Shown: positions 33,192 to 45,653, counted from the first letter of the stretch. The stretch: DNA of 47,081 nucleotides from Lachnospiraceae bacterium (GCA_024692715.1 JAILMH010000042.1:1-47081), one strand, 5' to 3'. Program-made: numbers and translations. The notes: generated from the letters alone by a model not told the origin.

Positions 33192-36100
33192 ATGGAAAAG
33201 AACAGAATACGTCCGGTTTACAACGGTAAGAGCATGCGTATGAGCTTCCAGAGACAGAACGACGTTATAGAGATGCCAAATCTCATTGACGTTCAGAAAT
33301 CTTCCTATGATTGGTTTATAAAGGAAGGATTAAGAGAAGCTTTCGATGATATCTCTCCGATTACGGACTACAGCGGAAATCTCAGCATGGATTTTGTTGA
33401 TTATGAATTCTGCAAGGATGAGGCTAAATATTCGATCGAGGAGTGCAAGGCAAGAGATGCTACGTACGCTGCGCCTCTTAAGGTTAAGGTGCGCCTCCGC
33501 AATTCAGAAAATCCGGAAAATGATATCAAGGAACACGAGATTTTCATGGGCGATCTTCCGATCATGACAGACACAGGTACCTTTGTTATCAATGGTGCAG
33601 AACGTGTTATCGTCAGCCAGTTAGTACGTTCACCCGGTATCTACTATGGTATTGACCACGATAAATTAGGTAAGCGTCTTTTCTCTTGTACTGTTATCCC
33701 GAACAGAGGTGCATGGCTCGAGTATGAGACAGATGCGAACGATGTATTTTATGTTCGTGTAGACCGTACAAGAAAGGTGCCGATAACAGTCCTTATTCGT
33801 GCTCTTGGTATTGGTTCAAATCAGGAAATCCTTGATTATTTCGGTGATGAACCAAAGATCCAGGCTTCTTTTGCAAAGGATACTTCTGAAAATTCAGTTC
33901 AGGGTCTCCTTGAGCTTTATAAGAAGATCAGACCGGGTGAGCCTCTTGCTGAGGAAAGCGCACGTTCTCTTATCGAAGGCATGTTCTTCGATCCGCGTCG
34001 TTATGACCTTGCTAAGGTTGGACGTTATAAATTTAATAAGAAGCTTATGCTTAGAAACCGTATCGCAGGACAGGTGCTTGCTGAAGATGTTATCGATCCT
34101 TCAACAGGTGAGCTTGTTGAGCGCGATGGTGTTCAGGCAGCAGCTGGAACTGAAGTTACAAGAGAGCTTGCAGAGGAGATTCAGAACTGTGCAGTTCCTT
34201 ATGTAATGATTCAGTCAGAGGAGAGAAATGTAAAAGTTCTTTCCAGCATGATGGTTGACATCGCTCATTACATTGAGTTCCCAGAAGGAAAGACAGCAGC
34301 GGATTATGGTATCCACGAGATGGTATACTATCCTGTACTTTCCAGACTCATGGATGAGAGCGAGACACCTGAAGACCTTCTTAAGGCTGTTCAGAAGAAT
34401 ATCGGTGAGTTGATTCCTAAGCATATTACTAAGGATGATATCTTCACTTCGATCAACTACAACATGCATCTTGAGTACGGCATCGGAAACAAGGATGATA
34501 TCGATCATCTTGGAAACCGTCGTATCAGAGCTGTAGGTGAACTTCTTCAGAACCAGTACAGAATCGGTCTTTCAAGACTTGAAAGAGTTGTTCGTGAGAG
34601 AATGACAACACAGGATATCACAACGATCACACCTCAGGGTCTGATCAACATTAAGCCTGTAACAGCAGCTGTTAAGGAATTCTTCGGATCATCACAGTTG
34701 TCTCAGTTCATGGATCAGAACAACCCGCTTTCAGAGCTTACACATAAGAGAAGGCTTTCAGCCCTCGGTCCTGGTGGACTTTCAAGAGACCGTGCCGGCA
34801 TGGAAGTTCGAGATATTCACTACTCACATTATGGACGTATGTGCCCTGTAGAGACACCTGAAGGACCTAACATCGGTCTTATCAACTCTCTGGCATGTTT
34901 CGCTCGTATTAATGAGTATGGATTTGTTGAGTCTCCTTATAGAAAGGTAGATCATTCAGATCCTGAAAATCCTCGTGTAACAGATGAAGTTGTTTATATG
35001 ACAGCTGATGAAGAGGATAATTATCATGTAGCACAGGCTTCTGAAAAACTTGATGCTGAAGGACACTTCGTTAACAAGATGGTTTCAGGACGTTATAGAG
35101 ATCTTACACAGGAGTGGGAGAGAAAGACATTTGAATTCATGGATGTCTCACCTCGTCAGGTATTCTCTATCGCTACAACACTTGTTCCTTTCCTTAACAA
35201 CGATGACCCTACACGTGCCCTCATGGGATCAAACATGCAGCGTCAGGCCGTACCGCTTCTTAAGACACAGGCACCGGCTGTTGGTACAGGTATGGAGCAT
35301 AAGGCAGCAGTTGACTCAGGTGACTGTGTAGTTGCTAAAAAGGCAGGTACTATTACTCGTTCAGAGTCTAATCGTATCCTTATGGACAACGATGACGGAA
35401 CAAAGGATGAGTATCACCTTATAAAATATATGCGTTCCAACCAGTCTAACTGCTACAACCAGAGACCTATCGTATTCAAGGGTGATCACGTTGAAGCAGG
35501 ACAGGTAATCGCAGATGGTCCTTCAACATGCAATGGTGAGCTTTCACTCGGTAAGAATCCGCTTATCGGATTCATGGAGTGGGAAGGTTACAACTACGAG
35601 GATGCTGTTCTTCTTTCAGAGAAGCTTGTACAGCAGGATGCTTATACTTCTATCCACATGGAAGAGTATGAGTCAGAGGCTCGTGAGACAAAGCTTGGAC
35701 CTGAAGAGATCACAAGAGATATCCCTGGTGTTGGTGAGGATGCGCTTAAGGATCTTGATGAAAGAGGAATTATCCGTATCGGTGCCGAGGTTCGTGCAGG
35801 TGATATCCTTGTAGGTAAGGTTACTCCTAAGGGAGAGACTGAGCTTACAGCAGAAGAGAGACTTCTCCGCGCTATTTTCGGTGAAAAGGCTCATGAAGTT
35901 CGTGATACTTCACTTAAGGTACCTCATGGTGAATATGGTATCGTAGTTGATACAAAGGTATTTACTCGTGAAAATGGTGATGAGCTTGCTCCTGGTGTAA
36001 ACGAGGCAGTTCGTATCTATATCGCACAGAGACGTAAGATCCAGGTTGGTGATAAGATGGCCGGCCGTCACGGAAACAAGGGTGTAGTTTCACGTGTACT

Positions 36101-37070
36101 TCCTGTAGAAGATATGCCATATCTTCCAAATGGAAGACCTCTTGATATCGTGCTTAACCCTCTGGGTGTGCCTTCACGAATGAATATCGGACAGGTCCTT
36201 GAGATTCACCTTTCTCTTGCTGCTGAAGCACTTGGCTTCAATATTGCAACACCTGTATTTGATGGTGCTAACGAGAACGATATCGAAGATATGCTCGAGC
36301 TTGCTAACGACTATGTAAATACAGAGTGGGAAGAGTTCGAAGAGAAGTATAAAGATATCCTCAGACCAGAGGTTATGCAGTATCTTTCAGATAACAGAGA
36401 TCACAGAGCACTCTGGAAGGGTGTTCCGATCAGCCGTGATGGTAAGGTAAGACTTCGTGATGGACGTACAGGTGAGTTCTTCGATTCGCCGGTTACAATC
36501 GGTCACATGCATTATCTTAAGCTCCATCACCTTGTTGACGATAAGATCCACGCTCGTTCGACAGGTCCTTACTCACTTGTAACTCAGCAGCCACTTGGTG
36601 GTAAGGCTCAGTTCGGTGGACAGAGATTCGGAGAAATGGAAGTTTGGGCTCTTGAGGCGTATGGCGCAGCTTATACACTTCAGGAAGTACTTACTGTTAA
36701 GTCTGATGACGTTGTTGGACGTGTTAAGACATATGAAGCTATCATTAAGGGTGAGAACATTCCTAAGCCGGGTGTTCCGGAATCATTCAAGGTTCTTCTT
36801 AAGGAGCTTCAGTCCCTTGCTCTCGATGTACGTGTACTCAAGGAAGACGGTACAGAAGTTGAGATCGCTGAAAATGTTGATTATGGCGATACGGATATGC
36901 GCTCTATCCTTAACGATGAGAGAGATATCCGCCCGAATGAGAACTATCAGAGTCAGGGCTACCAGATCAAAGAGCATAATGAAGAAGGCGAGCTTGTAGA
37001 TGTTGAAGATGCTGAAGAAGCAGAAGAAATTGAAGAAACATCTGATGAGTTCGATCATGTAGAAGACTAA
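33192..37070 (+). CDS. rpoB: DNA-directed RNA polymerase subunit beta
   Basis: A 1292-residue beta subunit. The rifampicin-binding region (residues ~497-535) reads [20 protein letters not shown] then [10 protein letters not shown], with the drug-contacting Asp, His and Ser positions unchanged, so no common resistance substitution is present. Downstream, [17 protein letters not shown] and [10 protein letters not shown] (active-centre and switch regions) and the C-terminal [20 protein letters not shown] clamp-contacting part are intact. The start ATG 33192 is preceded by GGGGTGAAACG. It is co-transcribed with rpoC across a 75-nt gap containing a perfect hairpin. The C-terminal tail is acidic ([15 protein letters not shown]). 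Confidence 0.98.
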   Translation: MEKNRIRPVYNGKSMRMSFQRQNDVIEMPNLIDVQKSSYDWFIKEGLREAFDDISPITDYSGNLSMDFVDYEFCKDEAKYSIEECKARDATYAAPLKVKVRLRNSENPENDIKEHEIFMGDLPIMTDTGTFVINGAERVIVSQLVRSPGIYYGIDHDKLGKRLFSCTVIPNRGAWLEYETDANDVFYVRVDRTRKVPITVLIRALGIGSNQEILDYFGDEPKIQASFAKDTSENSVQGLLELYKKIRPGEPLAEESARSLIEGMFFDPRRYDLAKVGRYKFNKKLMLRNRIAGQVLAEDVIDPSTGELVERDGVQAAAGTEVTRELAEEIQNCAVPYVMIQSEERNVKVLSSMMVDIAHYIEFPEGKTAADYGIHEMVYYPVLSRLMDESETPEDLLKAVQKNIGELIPKHITKDDIFTSINYNMHLEYGIGNKDDIDHLGNRRIRAVGELLQNQYRIGLSRLERVVRERMTTQDITTITPQGLINIKPVTAAVKEFFGSSQLSQFMDQNNPLSELTHKRRLSALGPGGLSRDRAGMEVRDIHYSHYGRMCPVETPEGPNIGLINSLACFARINEYGFVESPYRKVDHSDPENPRVTDEVVYMTADEEDNYHVAQASEKLDAEGHFVNKMVSGRYRDLTQEWERKTFEFMDVSPRQVFSIATTLVPFLNNDDPTRALMGSNMQRQAVPLLKTQAPAVGTGMEHKAAVDSGDCVVAKKAGTITRSESNRILMDNDDGTKDEYHLIKYMRSNQSNCYNQRPIVFKGDHVEAGQVIADGPSTCNGELSLGKNPLIGFMEWEGYNYEDAVLLSEKLVQQDAYTSIHMEEYESEARETKLGPEEITRDIPGVGEDALKDLDERGIIRIGAEVRAGDILVGKVTPKGETELTAEERLLRAIFGEKAHEVRDTSLKVPHGEYGIVVDTKVFTRENGDELAPGVNEAVRIYIAQRRKIQVGDKMAGRHGNKGVVSRVLPVEDMPYLPNGRPLDIVLNPLGVPSRMNIGQVLEIHLSLAAEALGFNIATPVFDGANENDIEDMLELANDYVNTEWEEFEEKYKDILRPEVMQYLSDNRDHRALWKGVPISRDGKVRLRDGRTGEFFDSPVTIGHMHYLKLHHLVDDKIHARSTGPYSLVTQQPLGGKAQFGGQRFGEMEVWALEAYGAAYTLQEVLTVKSDDVVGRVKTYEAIIKGENIPKPGVPESFKVLLKELQSLALDVRVLKEDGTEVEIAENVDYGDTDMRSILNDERDIRPNENYQSQGYQIKEHNEEGELVDVEDAEEAEEIEETSDEFDHVED

Positions 37071-37081
37071 TATTACTACGA

Positions 37082-37107
37082 GCATCTGCTGCGTATGCAG
37101 CAGATGC
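37082..37107 (+). other. Perfect 11-bp hairpin between rpoB and rpoC
   Basis: GCATCTGCTGC, loop GTAT, GCAGCAGATGC, with no T-run; probably an RNA stability or processing structure rather than a terminator. Confidence 0.8.
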
Positions 37108-37145
37108 ATATTTGGATTCAAACTGCTCATAGAAAGGAAAAATGC

Positions 37146-40100
37146 ATGTCAGAGATAAATAAACCGTCTGATACATATGAACCGCTCACATTTGATGCAA
37201 TTCGAATTGGACTTGCATCTCCTGAGAAGATCAGAGAGTGGTCACATGGTGAAGTAACTAAGCCTGAAACAATCAATTACAGAACACTTAAGCCAGAACG
37301 TGATGGTCTGTTCTGTGAAAAGATTTTCGGACCTAGCAAAGACTGGGAATGTCACTGCGGTAAATATAAAAAGATTCGTTACAAGGGCATCGTCTGCGAT
37401 AAGTGCGGTGTTGAGGTAACAAAGTCATCTGTAAGACGTGAGAGAATGGGTCACATCGAGCTTGCTGCTCCTGTTTCTCATATCTGGTACTTTAAGGGTA
37501 TCCCTAGCCGTATGGGTCTTATCCTTGACCTTTCACCTCGTGTACTTGAAAAGGTTCTTTATTTCGCATCTTATATCGTACTTGATCCTATGAATACAGA
37601 TCTTGCATATAAGCAGGTTCTTTCAGAGAAAGAGTATCAGGATGCAGTAGAGACTTATGGTTATAAGTCATTTAGAGCCGGAATGGGTGCTGAATCCGTA
37701 AAAGAACTTCTTGAGGCTGTTGACCTTGAGAAAGAGTCTGAGACATTAAAGACTGAGCTTGAGACAGCTTCAGGTCAGAAGAGAGCACGTATTATCAAGA
37801 GACTTGATGTAGTTGAAGCTTTCAGAGAGTCAGGAAATAAGCCATCATGGATGGTACTTGATTGTATCCCTGTAATCCCACCTGATCTTCGCCCTATGGT
37901 TCAGCTTGATGGTGGCAGATTTGCTACATCAGATCTTAACGATCTTTACAGAAGAATCATTAACAGAAATAACCGTCTTCGTCGTCTTCTTGAGCTTTCA
38001 GCTCCTGATATCATCGTTCGTAACGAGAAGAGAATGCTTCAGGAAGCAGTTGACGCACTTATAGATAACGGTCGTCGTGGAAGACCTGTTACAGGTCCGG
38101 GCAGCCGTGCACTTAAGTCACTTTCAGACATGCTTAAGGGTAAGGGCGGACGTTTCCGTCAGAACCTCCTTGGTAAGCGTGTAGACTACTCTGGACGATC
38201 AGTTATCGTCGTTGGACCAGAGCTTAAGATCTGGCAGTGTGGTCTTCCTAAGGAAATGGCTATCGAGCTTTTCAAGCCTTTCGTAATGAAAGAACTTGTT
38301 GCCAATGGTACATCACACAATATCAAGAATGCAAAGAAGATGGTAGAGCGTCTTGAGCCTGCAGTATGGGACGTACTTGAGGACGTTATCAAGGAACATC
38401 CTGTAATGCTTAACCGTGCCCCTACGCTTCACAGACTTGGTATCCAGGCATTTGAGCCGGTACTTGTAGAAGGTAAGGCTATTAAGCTTCATCCACTTGC
38501 TTGTACAGCTTTCAACGCCGACTTCGATGGTGACCAGATGGCCGTACATCTTCCGCTTTCAGTAGAAGCACAGGCTGAGTGTCGTTTCCTTATGCTTTCA
38601 CCTAATAACCTTCTGAAGCCTTCAGATGGTGGCCCTGTTACTGTTCCTACACAGGATATGGTACTTGGTATCTACTATCTTACACAGGTTCGTGATGGTC
38701 AGCCTGGTGAAGGAAAAGAGTTTAAGGATATTTCTGAAGCAATCATGGCATACGTAAACCATGTAATTAATCTTCAGTCAAAGATCAATGTTCGTATTAA
38801 ACGTGAAGTAAACGGCGTTATGAAGTCACAGGTTCTTGAGAATGTATCTCTTGGACGTTGTCTCTTTAATGAGATCCTTCCTCAGGACCTTGGTTTTGTT
38901 GACAGAACAGTACCGGGACATGAGCTTGATCTCGAAGTAGATTTCCTTGTTGGTAAGAAGCAGCTTAAGAAGATCATCGTTGCTATCATCAATACACACG
39001 GTGCTATCAAGACAGCTGAAACTCTTGACCACATCAAGGCAATGGGTTATCACTACTCAACAATTTCTTCAATATCAGTTTCAATTTCTGATATGGTCGT
39101 ACCTAAGACAAAGCAGAAGCTCCTTGATGAGGCACAGAATACTGTTGACCTTATCACTAAGAACTATAAGCGTGGTCTTATTACAGATGAAGAGCGTTAC
39201 AATGAAGTAATCGAGACATGGAAGGAAATGGATGACCAGCTCACTAATGACCTTCTCAGTGGTCTTGATAAATATAACAACATCCGAATGATGGCTGACT
39301 CCGGAGCTCGAGGATCTGATAAGCAGATCAAACAGCTTGCCGGAATGCGTGGACTTATGGCTGATACAACAGGTCATACGATCGAGCTCCCTATCAAGTC
39401 AAACTTCCGTGAAGGTCTTAACGTACTTGAGTACTTCATGTCTGCACACGGAGCAAGAAAGGGACTTTCAGATACAGCTCTTAGAACAGCCGATTCAGGT
39501 TACCTTACACGTCGAATGGTTGACGTTTCACAGGAGCTTGTTATCCGTGAGCAGGATTGTGTCGAAGGCACAGGAAGAGCTCTTCCGGGAATGGTTGTTT
39601 CAGCATTCATGGATGGTAAGGAAGAGATCGAGGATCTTGAGTCAAGAATCACAGGCAGATATTCTTGCGAGAATATCTATGATCATGACGGAAACAAGAT
39701 CGTTGGTGAAAACCAGATGATCACTCCAAGACGTGCACATCAGGTTGTTACTATTGGTGAGCGCGACGGAAAGCCGATAACAGAGGTTAAGATCAGAACA
39801 GTCCTTACATGTCGCTGCAAGAATGGTATCTGCGCTAAGTGTTATGGTGCTAACATGGCTACAGGCGAGGCAGTACAGGTTGGTGAAACAGTTGGTATCA
39901 TCGCTGCTCAGTCAATCGGTGAGCCTGGTACACAGCTTACAATGAGAACATTCCATACAGGTGGTGTTGCCGGTTCCGATATCACACAGGGTCTTCCTCG
40001 AGTAGAGGAGCTTTTTGAGGCTCGTAAGCCTAAGGGACTTGCTATCATCGCTGAATTCGGCGGTCATGTTGAAGTTCGTGATACAAAGAAGAAGAGAGAA

Positions 40101-40778
40101 GTAATCGTTACAAACGAGCAGACTGGTGAGTCTAAGGCTTACCTTATCCCTTACGGATCACGTATCAAGGCAGTAGATGGCGAAGACATCGAGGCCGGTG
40201 ATGAGATCACAGAGGGTTCAATCAATCCTCACGATCTTATGAAGATCAAGGGACTTAGAGCTGTTCAGGATTACCTCCTTAAGGAAGTACAGCGTGTATA
40301 TCGTCTTCAGGGTGTTGAGATCAACGATAAGCATATCGAAATGATCGTTCATCAGATGCTGAAGAAGGTAGAGGTTGATGATCCGGGTGATTCAGATCTT
40401 CTTCCTGGAACAAGAATGGATTCACTTGATTTTGATGATGTTAATGAGAAGCTTGAGGAAGAGGGCAAGAAGCTTGCTACATCTGAGAGAGTTATCCTTG
40501 GTATTACTAAGGCTTCACTTGCAACAGATTCATTCCTTTCAGCTGCATCATTCCAGGAGACAACAAAGGTTCTTACTGATGCTGCTATCAAGGGTAAGGT
40601 TGATCACCTTGTAGGACTTAAGGAAAATGTCCTTATCGGTAAGCTCATCCCTGCCGGTACTGGTATGAGAAGATACAGAGACATCAAGCTTTCAACTGAT
40701 GGTGATGTTGAGGCTAAAAAGAAGGCTATGGCAGAGGAAGCAGAGGCACTTGCAGCTCTCAAAGCCGAAGAAAAATAA
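37146..40778 (+). CDS. rpoC: DNA-directed RNA polymerase subunit beta'
   Basis: A 1210-residue beta' subunit from ATG 37146 (RBS AAAGGAAA); the frame extends to 37095 but the family start MSEI... and RBS fit 37146. N-terminal zinc ligands lie in [20 protein letters not shown] (~69-88), the catalytic Mg motif NADFDGD at ~457-463, and the second zinc site in [13 protein letters not shown] near 890. Trigger-loop region ([18 protein letters not shown]) is intact. It partners RpoB and is transcribed from the rpoB promoter. No terminator is seen after it; a new promoter for rpsL begins 27 nt later. Confidence 0.98.
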   Translation: MSEINKPSDTYEPLTFDAIRIGLASPEKIREWSHGEVTKPETINYRTLKPERDGLFCEKIFGPSKDWECHCGKYKKIRYKGIVCDKCGVEVTKSSVRRERMGHIELAAPVSHIWYFKGIPSRMGLILDLSPRVLEKVLYFASYIVLDPMNTDLAYKQVLSEKEYQDAVETYGYKSFRAGMGAESVKELLEAVDLEKESETLKTELETASGQKRARIIKRLDVVEAFRESGNKPSWMVLDCIPVIPPDLRPMVQLDGGRFATSDLNDLYRRIINRNNRLRRLLELSAPDIIVRNEKRMLQEAVDALIDNGRRGRPVTGPGSRALKSLSDMLKGKGGRFRQNLLGKRVDYSGRSVIVVGPELKIWQCGLPKEMAIELFKPFVMKELVANGTSHNIKNAKKMVERLEPAVWDVLEDVIKEHPVMLNRAPTLHRLGIQAFEPVLVEGKAIKLHPLACTAFNADFDGDQMAVHLPLSVEAQAECRFLMLSPNNLLKPSDGGPVTVPTQDMVLGIYYLTQVRDGQPGEGKEFKDISEAIMAYVNHVINLQSKINVRIKREVNGVMKSQVLENVSLGRCLFNEILPQDLGFVDRTVPGHELDLEVDFLVGKKQLKKIIVAIINTHGAIKTAETLDHIKAMGYHYSTISSISVSISDMVVPKTKQKLLDEAQNTVDLITKNYKRGLITDEERYNEVIETWKEMDDQLTNDLLSGLDKYNNIRMMADSGARGSDKQIKQLAGMRGLMADTTGHTIELPIKSNFREGLNVLEYFMSAHGARKGLSDTALRTADSGYLTRRMVDVSQELVIREQDCVEGTGRALPGMVVSAFMDGKEEIEDLESRITGRYSCENIYDHDGNKIVGENQMITPRRAHQVVTIGERDGKPITEVKIRTVLTCRCKNGICAKCYGANMATGEAVQVGETVGIIAAQSIGEPGTQLTMRTFHTGGVAGSDITQGLPRVEELFEARKPKGLAIIAEFGGHVEVRDTKKKREVIVTNEQTGESKAYLIPYGSRIKAVDGEDIEAGDEITEGSINPHDLMKIKGLRAVQDYLLKEVQRVYRLQGVEINDKHIEMIVHQMLKKVEVDDPGDSDLLPGTRMDSLDFDDVNEKLEEEGKKLATSERVILGITKASLATDSFLSAASFQETTKVLTDAAIKGKVDHLVGLKENVLIGKLIPAGTGMRRYRDIKLSTDGDVEAKKKAMAEEAEALAALKAEEK

Positions 40779-40804
40779 TCAATGTTAAGTTTATGAAAAT
40801 TTTC

Positions 40805-40833
40805 TTGACATAGAATTCATAGTGTTTTATACT
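40805..40833 (+). promoter_or_regulatory. Promoter of rpsL operon
   Basis: TTGACA (40805-40810), 17-bp spacer, TATACT (40828-40833): near-consensus. Confidence 0.9.
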
Positions 40834-40836
40834 ATT

Positions 40837-40870
40837 TTAGCGTGCGTCGGAATAGACTGATGCACGCTAA
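40837..40870 (+). promoter_or_regulatory. Leader hairpin of rpsL
   Basis: TTAGCGTGC (40837-40845) pairs perfectly with GCACGCTAA (40862-40870), loop 16 nt, right at the start of the transcript and 30 nt before the ATG. Confidence 0.7.
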
Positions 40871-40900
40871 AAAATATTTAAAGAAAGAGGTGAAACTGAA

Positions 40901-41320
40901 ATGCCAACATTTAACCAGTTAGTTAAGAAGGGCAGATCAACTGCTGCAAAGAAGTCAAAGTCTCCAGCACTTCAGAAGGGATTTAACTCTTTACAGAAGA
41001 AGACAACTAACACACTTTCTCCACAGAAGCGTGGTGTGTGTACAGCTGTTAAGACTGCTACTCCTAAAAAGCCTAACTCAGCGCTCAGAAAGATCGCCCG
41101 TGTACGTCTTTCAAATGGAATCGAAGTAACAAGCTATATTCCAGGAGAGGGACACAACCTTCAGGAGCATAGCGTAGTTCTGATCCGTGGTGGCCGTGTT
41201 AAGGATCTTCCTGGTACAAGATACCACATCATCCGTGGAACACTGGATACCGCTGGTGTAGCTAACAGAATGCAGGCCCGTTCTAAGTACGGTGCTAAGA
41301 AGCCTAAGGCAAAGAAGTAA
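40901..41320 (+). CDS. rpsL: 30S ribosomal protein S12
   Basis: A 139-residue S12 that sits at the decoding centre. Conserved [16 protein letters not shown] (the streptomycin-determining Lys is unchanged), [20 protein letters not shown] and [15 protein letters not shown] are present. Ends in a basic tail [21 protein letters not shown] precedes ATG. It leads the str operon rpsL-rpsG-fusA. The first ~30 residues carry an extra basic stretch ([20 protein letters not shown]) common in Firmicutes. Confidence 0.98.
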   Translation: MPTFNQLVKKGRSTAAKKSKSPALQKGFNSLQKKTTNTLSPQKRGVCTAVKTATPKKPNSALRKIARVRLSNGIEVTSYIPGEGHNLQEHSVVLIRGGRVKDLPGTRYHIIRGTLDTAGVANRMQARSKYGAKKPKAKK

Positions 41321-41333
41321 TAACACGGAAGAT

Positions 41334-41418
41334 ACGGTAGTGTTGGATATAGTTTCATTATTATAGACAGCACGAACACGACTGCGACTCGTGAGTACCG
41401 TTGAGCCGAATGACTCAA
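41334..41418 (+). promoter_or_regulatory. Structured rpsL-rpsG intergenic RNA
   Basis: ACGGTA (41334-41339) pairs with TACCGT (41396-41401), enclosing CACGA (41371-41375) / TCGTG (41389-41393); then TTGAG / CTCAA just before the rpsG RBS. In Escherichia coli the equivalent gap binds S7. Confidence 0.45.
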
Positions 41419-41436
41419 GTTTAGGAGGGAAGAAAC

Positions 41437-41907
41437 GTGCCACGTAAAGGACATATTGTTAAAAGAGACGTCCTTGCAGATCCAATGTACAACAATAAAG
41501 TGGTAACAAAGCTCATCAACAACATCATGCTTGATGGTAAGAAGGGCGTTGCTCAGAAGATTGTTTACGGCGCATTTGCAAAGATCGAAGAAAAGGCTGG
41601 AAAGCCGGCACTCGAGGTATTCGAGGAAGCCATGAATAATATCATGCCGGCACTTGAAGTTAAAGCAAGACGTATCGGTGGTGCTACATATCAGGTACCT
41701 ATCGAAGTTAGACCTGACCGTCGTCAGGCTCTTGGTCTTCGTTGGCTTACAACATTCTCAAGACAGAGAACAGAGAAGACAATGATCGACAGACTTGCTA
41801 ACGAGATTCTTGACGCTTCAAATAACACAGGTTCAGCTGTAAAGCGTAAGGAAGAGATGCATAGAATGGCTGATGCTAATAAGGCATTCGCTCACTATCG
41901 TTTCTAA
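41437..41907 (+). CDS. rpsG: 30S ribosomal protein S7
   Basis: A 156-residue S7, the assembly-initiator protein of the 30S head. It begins at GTG (41437, [13 protein letters not shown]) with AGGAGG 8 nt upstream. Conserved parts: [50 protein letters not shown] and the C-terminal [15 protein letters not shown]. Length is normal. It follows rpsL after a 116-nt structured gap and precedes fusA by 43 nt. Confidence 0.98.
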   Translation: MPRKGHIVKRDVLADPMYNNKVVTKLINNIMLDGKKGVAQKIVYGAFAKIEEKAGKPALEVFEEAMNNIMPALEVKARRIGGATYQVPIEVRPDRRQALGLRWLTTFSRQRTEKTMIDRLANEILDASNNTGSAVKRKEEMHRMADANKAFAHYRF

Positions 41908-41950
41908 TTCACCTGTTGTTTGCTATTTAGTTAAATAGGAGGAAAATTCC

Positions 41951-44077
41951 TTGAGTAACGATCCTGGAAGAGAGTACCCCCTTGAGAGAACCAGAAATAT
42001 AGGTATTATGGCCCATATCGATGCAGGTAAGACAACTCTTACAGAGCGTATCCTGTATTATACAGGCGTAAACTATAAGATTGGTGATACTCATGACGGT
42101 ACAGCAACAATGGACTGGATGGCTCAGGAGCAGGAGCGTGGTATCACTATCACATCTGCTGCTACAACATGCCACTGGACATTGGAAGAAAATGCAAAGC
42201 CTAAAAAGGGCGTAAAGGAACACAGAATCAACATCATCGACACACCTGGACACGTAGACTTCACAGTAGAAGTTGAGCGTTCACTTCGTGTACTTGATGG
42301 TGCTATCGGCGTATTCGCTGCAAAGAGCGGTGTTGAGCCTCAGTCTGAAAACGTTTGGCGTCAGGCAGAGGGATTCCACGTTCCGAGAATGGCATTCATC
42401 AATAAGATGGATGCACTTGGTGCTGATTACTACGGCACTGTTGATCAGATCCGCAACAGACTTGGTTCTAATGCAATCATGATCACAATCCCGATCGGTA
42501 AGGAAGACGAGTTCGTTGGTGTAGTAGACCTCCTTGAGAACAAGGCATACTACTATGACGACGAGAAGGGTACTGAAGTAGAAGTTAAAGACGTTCCTGA
42601 TGACATGAAGGATGACGTTGAGCTCTACAGAACAGAGACTATCGAAAAGATCTGCGAACTTGATGATGATCTCATGGAGCAGTATCTTGAAGATACAATC
42701 CCATCACTTGATGAGATGAAGAAGGCCCTTCGTGTTGCTTGTATCGAGAATAGAGCAGTTCCTGTATTTGCAGGTTCAGCATATAAGAACAAGGGTGTTC
42801 AGAAGCTTCTGGACGGCGTTGTTGAATATATGCCATCTCCTATCGATATCCCAGCTGCAGAGGGAACAGACCTTGAAGGTAACGAGATTAAGATTGAGTC
42901 AACAGATGATGGCCCATTCGCAGCTCTTGCATTCAAGATCATGGCTGATCCTTTCGTAGGTAAGCTTGCTTACATCCGTGTATACAGAGGTAAGCTGAAC
43001 TCAGGTTCTTATGTACTGAATTCATCTAAGCAGAAGAAGGAGCGTGTAGGACGTATTCTTCAGATGCATGCTAATAAGAGAAACGAGCTTGATACAGTAT
43101 ATTCAGGTGATATCGCTGCAGCAGTAGGATTTAAGTATACTATTACTGGTGATACAATCTGTGACGAGCAGCATCCGGTTATTCTTGAGTCTATGGAATT
43201 CCCAGATCCTGTTATCGAGCTTGCTATCGAGCCTAAGACAAAGGCTGGTCAGGATAAACTTGGTCAGGCACTTGCTAAGCTCGCTGAAGAAGATCCTACA
43301 TTCCGTGCTCATACAAATGAGGAAACAGGACAGACAATCATCGCTGGTATGGGTGAGCTTCACCTTGAGATCATCGTTGACCGTCTTCTTCGTGAATTCA
43401 ATGTAGAAGCAAACGTAGGTGCTCCTCAGGTTGCATACAAGGAAGCTATCACTAAGAAGGTTGATATCGATTCTAAGTATGTTAAGCAGTCCGGTGGACG
43501 TGGACAGTATGGTCATGCCAAGATCGTATTCGAGCCTATGGACGTTAATGGCGAGAATGAGTACGAGTTCGTTAACAACGTAACTGGTGGTGCTATTCCT
43601 AAGGAATACATCCCGTCTGTTGATGAAGGTATTCAGGAAGCTATGAAGACAGGTATCCTTGGTGGATTCCCTGTTACTGGTATCAAAGCTACATGTTATG
43701 ATGGATCATACCACGAAGTCGATTCATCTGAAATGGCATTCCACATTGCCGGTTCTATGGCACTTAAGGATGCTCTTCAGAAGGGTGCTTCAGTTCTCCT
43801 TGAGCCTATCATGAAGGTCGAAGTTACAATGCCTGAGGAATACATGGGTGATGTAATCGGTGACATGAACTCAAGACGTGGACAGGTTTCTGGTATGGAA
43901 GACATCCCTGGTGGTAAGATGGTTAAGGCTATGACTCCACTTTCTGAGATGTTCGGATATGCTACAGACCTTCGTTCAAGAACACAGGGTCGTGGTAACT
44001 ACTCAATGTTCTTTGATCACTATGAGCCAGTTCCGAAGAATGTTGCCGATAAGGTACTTTCTAACAAGAAGGGCTGA
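41951..44077 (+). CDS. fusA: Elongation factor G
   Basis: A 708-residue translation GTPase that drives translocation. G1 AHIDAGKTT (~20-28), switch [12 protein letters not shown]3 DTPGHVDF, G4 NKMD, domain IV ([15 protein letters not shown]) and domain V are complete. Translation starts at TTG (41951), 8 nt after AGGAGG; the first residues [16 protein letters not shown] fit the family N-terminus, so an internal start is unlikely. It is the last gene of the rpsL operon before an intergenic hairpin and a separate tuf promoter. Confidence 0.97.
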   Translation: MSNDPGREYPLERTRNIGIMAHIDAGKTTLTERILYYTGVNYKIGDTHDGTATMDWMAQEQERGITITSAATTCHWTLEENAKPKKGVKEHRINIIDTPGHVDFTVEVERSLRVLDGAIGVFAAKSGVEPQSENVWRQAEGFHVPRMAFINKMDALGADYYGTVDQIRNRLGSNAIMITIPIGKEDEFVGVVDLLENKAYYYDDEKGTEVEVKDVPDDMKDDVELYRTETIEKICELDDDLMEQYLEDTIPSLDEMKKALRVACIENRAVPVFAGSAYKNKGVQKLLDGVVEYMPSPIDIPAAEGTDLEGNEIKIESTDDGPFAALAFKIMADPFVGKLAYIRVYRGKLNSGSYVLNSSKQKKERVGRILQMHANKRNELDTVYSGDIAAAVGFKYTITGDTICDEQHPVILESMEFPDPVIELAIEPKTKAGQDKLGQALAKLAEEDPTFRAHTNEETGQTIIAGMGELHLEIIVDRLLREFNVEANVGAPQVAYKEAITKKVDIDSKYVKQSGGRGQYGHAKIVFEPMDVNGENEYEFVNNVTGGAIPKEYIPSVDEGIQEAMKTGILGGFPVTGIKATCYDGSYHEVDSSEMAFHIAGSMALKDALQKGASVLLEPIMKVEVTMPEEYMGDVIGDMNSRRGQVSGMEDIPGGKMVKAMTPLSEMFGYATDLRSRTQGRGNYSMFFDHYEPVPKNVADKVLSNKKG

Positions 44078-44091
44078 TAATTAATGATATA

Positions 44092-44124
44092 AAGCGTAGA
44101 TTGCTCTGTTAGGGCAGTCTATGC
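44092..44124 (+). terminator. Hairpin after fusA
   Basis: AGCGTAGATTGCTC pairs with GGGCAGTCTATGCT (14 bp including three G-T wobbles), loop TGTTA; no T-run follows, so partial termination or RNA stabilisation. Confidence 0.5.
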
Positions 44125-44137
44125 TCTATAAAAGTAC

Positions 44138-44166
44138 TTGAAAAAGTACTCTAATTCAAATATAAT
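44138..44166 (+). promoter_or_regulatory. Promoter of tuf
   Basis: TTGAAA (44138-44143), 17-bp spacer, TATAAT (44161-44166). A small hairpin TTTTGCG / CGCAAAA (44191-44210) lies just before the RBS. Confidence 0.85.
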
Positions 44167-44232
44167 AACAATTAGTGTGTTATATTGTTTTTTTGCGAGT
44201 AAACGCAAAATTTTAAGGAGGAAATAAACAAA

Positions 44233-45426
44233 ATGGCTAAAGCTAAATTTGAGAGAACCAAGCCGCATGTTAACATCGGTACTATTGGCCACGTAGATCA
44301 CGGTAAGACTACTCTTACAGCAGCAATCACAGCAGTTCTTGCTGAGAGACTTGGTGTTGATCCGGCCGTTCCTTTCGATGAAATCGATAAAGCACCTGAA
44401 GAGAAGGCACGTGGAATAACGATTTCTACTGCACACGTTGAGTACGAGACAGAGACACGTCACTATGCACACGTTGACTGCCCAGGCCACGCTGACTATG
44501 TAAAGAACATGATCACTGGTGCTGCTCAGATGGATGGTGCTATCCTCGTAGTAGCTGCTACAGACGGTGTTATGGCTCAGACTAAGGAGCACGTTCTTCT
44601 TGCTCGTCAGGTAGGCGTTCCTTACATCGTAGTATTCCTTAACAAGTGCGATATGGTTGATGATGATGAGCTTATCGAGCTCGTAGAGATGGAGATCAGA
44701 GATCTTCTTAACGAGTACGAGTTCCCTGGCGATGACATCCCGATCATTCGTGGTTCTGCTCTTAAGGCTCTTGAAGATGCTAAGGGTGAGTGGGGCGATA
44801 AGATCATGGAGCTTATGGCTGCAGTTGATAGCTACATCCCTACACCTCAGAGGCCTACAGATAAGCCTTTCCTTATGCCTGTAGAGGACGTATTCACAAT
44901 CACAGGTCGTGGTACAGTTGCTACTGGTAGAGTAGAGCGTGGTGTTCTTCACCTCAATGATGAAGTTGAAATCGTTGGTATCAGAGAAGAAGTTAAGAAG
45001 ACTGTTGTAACTGGTATCGAGATGTTCCGTAAGCTCCTCGATCAGGGTGAAGCTGGTGATAACATCGGTGCACTCCTTCGTGGTGTTGATCGTAAGGATA
45101 TCGAGCGTGGTCAGGTTCTTGCAGTTCCTGGAACAGTTACTTGCCACACAAAGTTCACAGCTCAGGTTTACGTTCTTACAAAGGACGAGGGTGGACGTCA
45201 CACACCTTTCTTCAACAATTACCGTCCTCAGTTCTACTTCAGAACAACAGACGTTACTGGTGTGATCAACCTTCCTGAGGGAACAGAGATGTGCATGCCT
45301 GGTGATAACGTTGAGATGACAATCGAGCTCATCCATCCTATCGCTATGGAGCAGGGTCTTACATTCGCTATCCGTGAGGGTGGTAGAACAGTAGGATCTG
45401 GAAGAGTTGCTTCCATCATCGAGTAA
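44233..45426 (+). CDS. tuf: Elongation factor Tu
   Basis: A 397-residue EF-Tu that brings aminoacyl-tRNA to the ribosome. G1 GHVDHGKTT (~19-27), switch [13 protein letters not shown]3 [10 protein letters not shown]4 NKCDMVDD, G5 RGSALKAL, followed by domains 2 and 3 ([33 protein letters not shown]). RBS AAGGAGG precedes ATG. It has its own strong promoter between fusA and tuf and a strong terminator downstream. Confidence 0.98.
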   Translation: MAKAKFERTKPHVNIGTIGHVDHGKTTLTAAITAVLAERLGVDPAVPFDEIDKAPEEKARGITISTAHVEYETETRHYAHVDCPGHADYVKNMITGAAQMDGAILVVAATDGVMAQTKEHVLLARQVGVPYIVVFLNKCDMVDDDELIELVEMEIRDLLNEYEFPGDDIPIIRGSALKALEDAKGEWGDKIMELMAAVDSYIPTPQRPTDKPFLMPVEDVFTITGRGTVATGRVERGVLHLNDEVEIVGIREEVKKTVVTGIEMFRKLLDQGEAGDNIGALLRGVDRKDIERGQVLAVPGTVTCHTKFTAQVYVLTKDEGGRHTPFFNNYRPQFYFRTTDVTGVINLPEGTEMCMPGDNVEMTIELIHPIAMEQGLTFAIREGGRTVGSGRVASIIE

Positions 45427-45452
45427 TTCTTACTAGATAGATTACATTTTTA

Positions 45453-45504
45453 GAATCACTGTAAACTCAATGTTTATCAGTGATTCGCATATCTAAATAG
45501 ATAT
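45453..45504. other. Two inverted repeats downstream of tuf
   Basis: GAATCACTG...CAGTGATTC (45453-45486, with inner AAAC/GTTT pairing) and ATATCTA-aa-TAGATAT (45489-45504) lie between the tuf stop and its terminator; probable mRNA 3' end structures. Confidence 0.6.
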
Positions 45505-45521
45505 TTGTCCAAGCATAAATT

Positions 45522-45555
45522 AAGGGCTGGCTTCTTCGGAAGTCAGCCCTTTTTT
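45522..45555 (+). terminator. Strong terminator of tuf
   Basis: AAGGGCTGGCTTC / GAAGTCAGCCCTT (13 bp, one wobble) with TTCG tetraloop and T-run. Confidence 0.95.
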
Positions 45556-45588
45556 GATACTTGTTCACTTAAATCCCTGTCAAGAAAA

Positions 45589-45653
45589 AACATATTATGT
45601 TTACCAAATAAAACAAACCGACATGTCGATTTGTTCAAAAAGAGAGACATGTC
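45589..45653. promoter_or_regulatory. Palindrome cluster upstream of GGDEF gene
   Basis: The 323-bp gap 45427-45748 holds, after the tuf terminator, AACATA-t-TATGTT (45589-45601), a near-perfect 24-bp palindrome at 45612-45635 (AACAAA, core CGACATGTCG, TTTGTT; one mismatched pair) and a second GACATGTC at 45646-45653. The two GACATGTC cores are 26 bp apart. They look like operators. Confidence 0.55.

Noticed and set aside
44119-45336. A 405-codon open frame on the minus strand across tuf
   Set aside because: It is the antisense shadow of a highly conserved, codon-biased gene; no RBS or promoter and Cys/Ser/Leu-rich composition typical of shadows.
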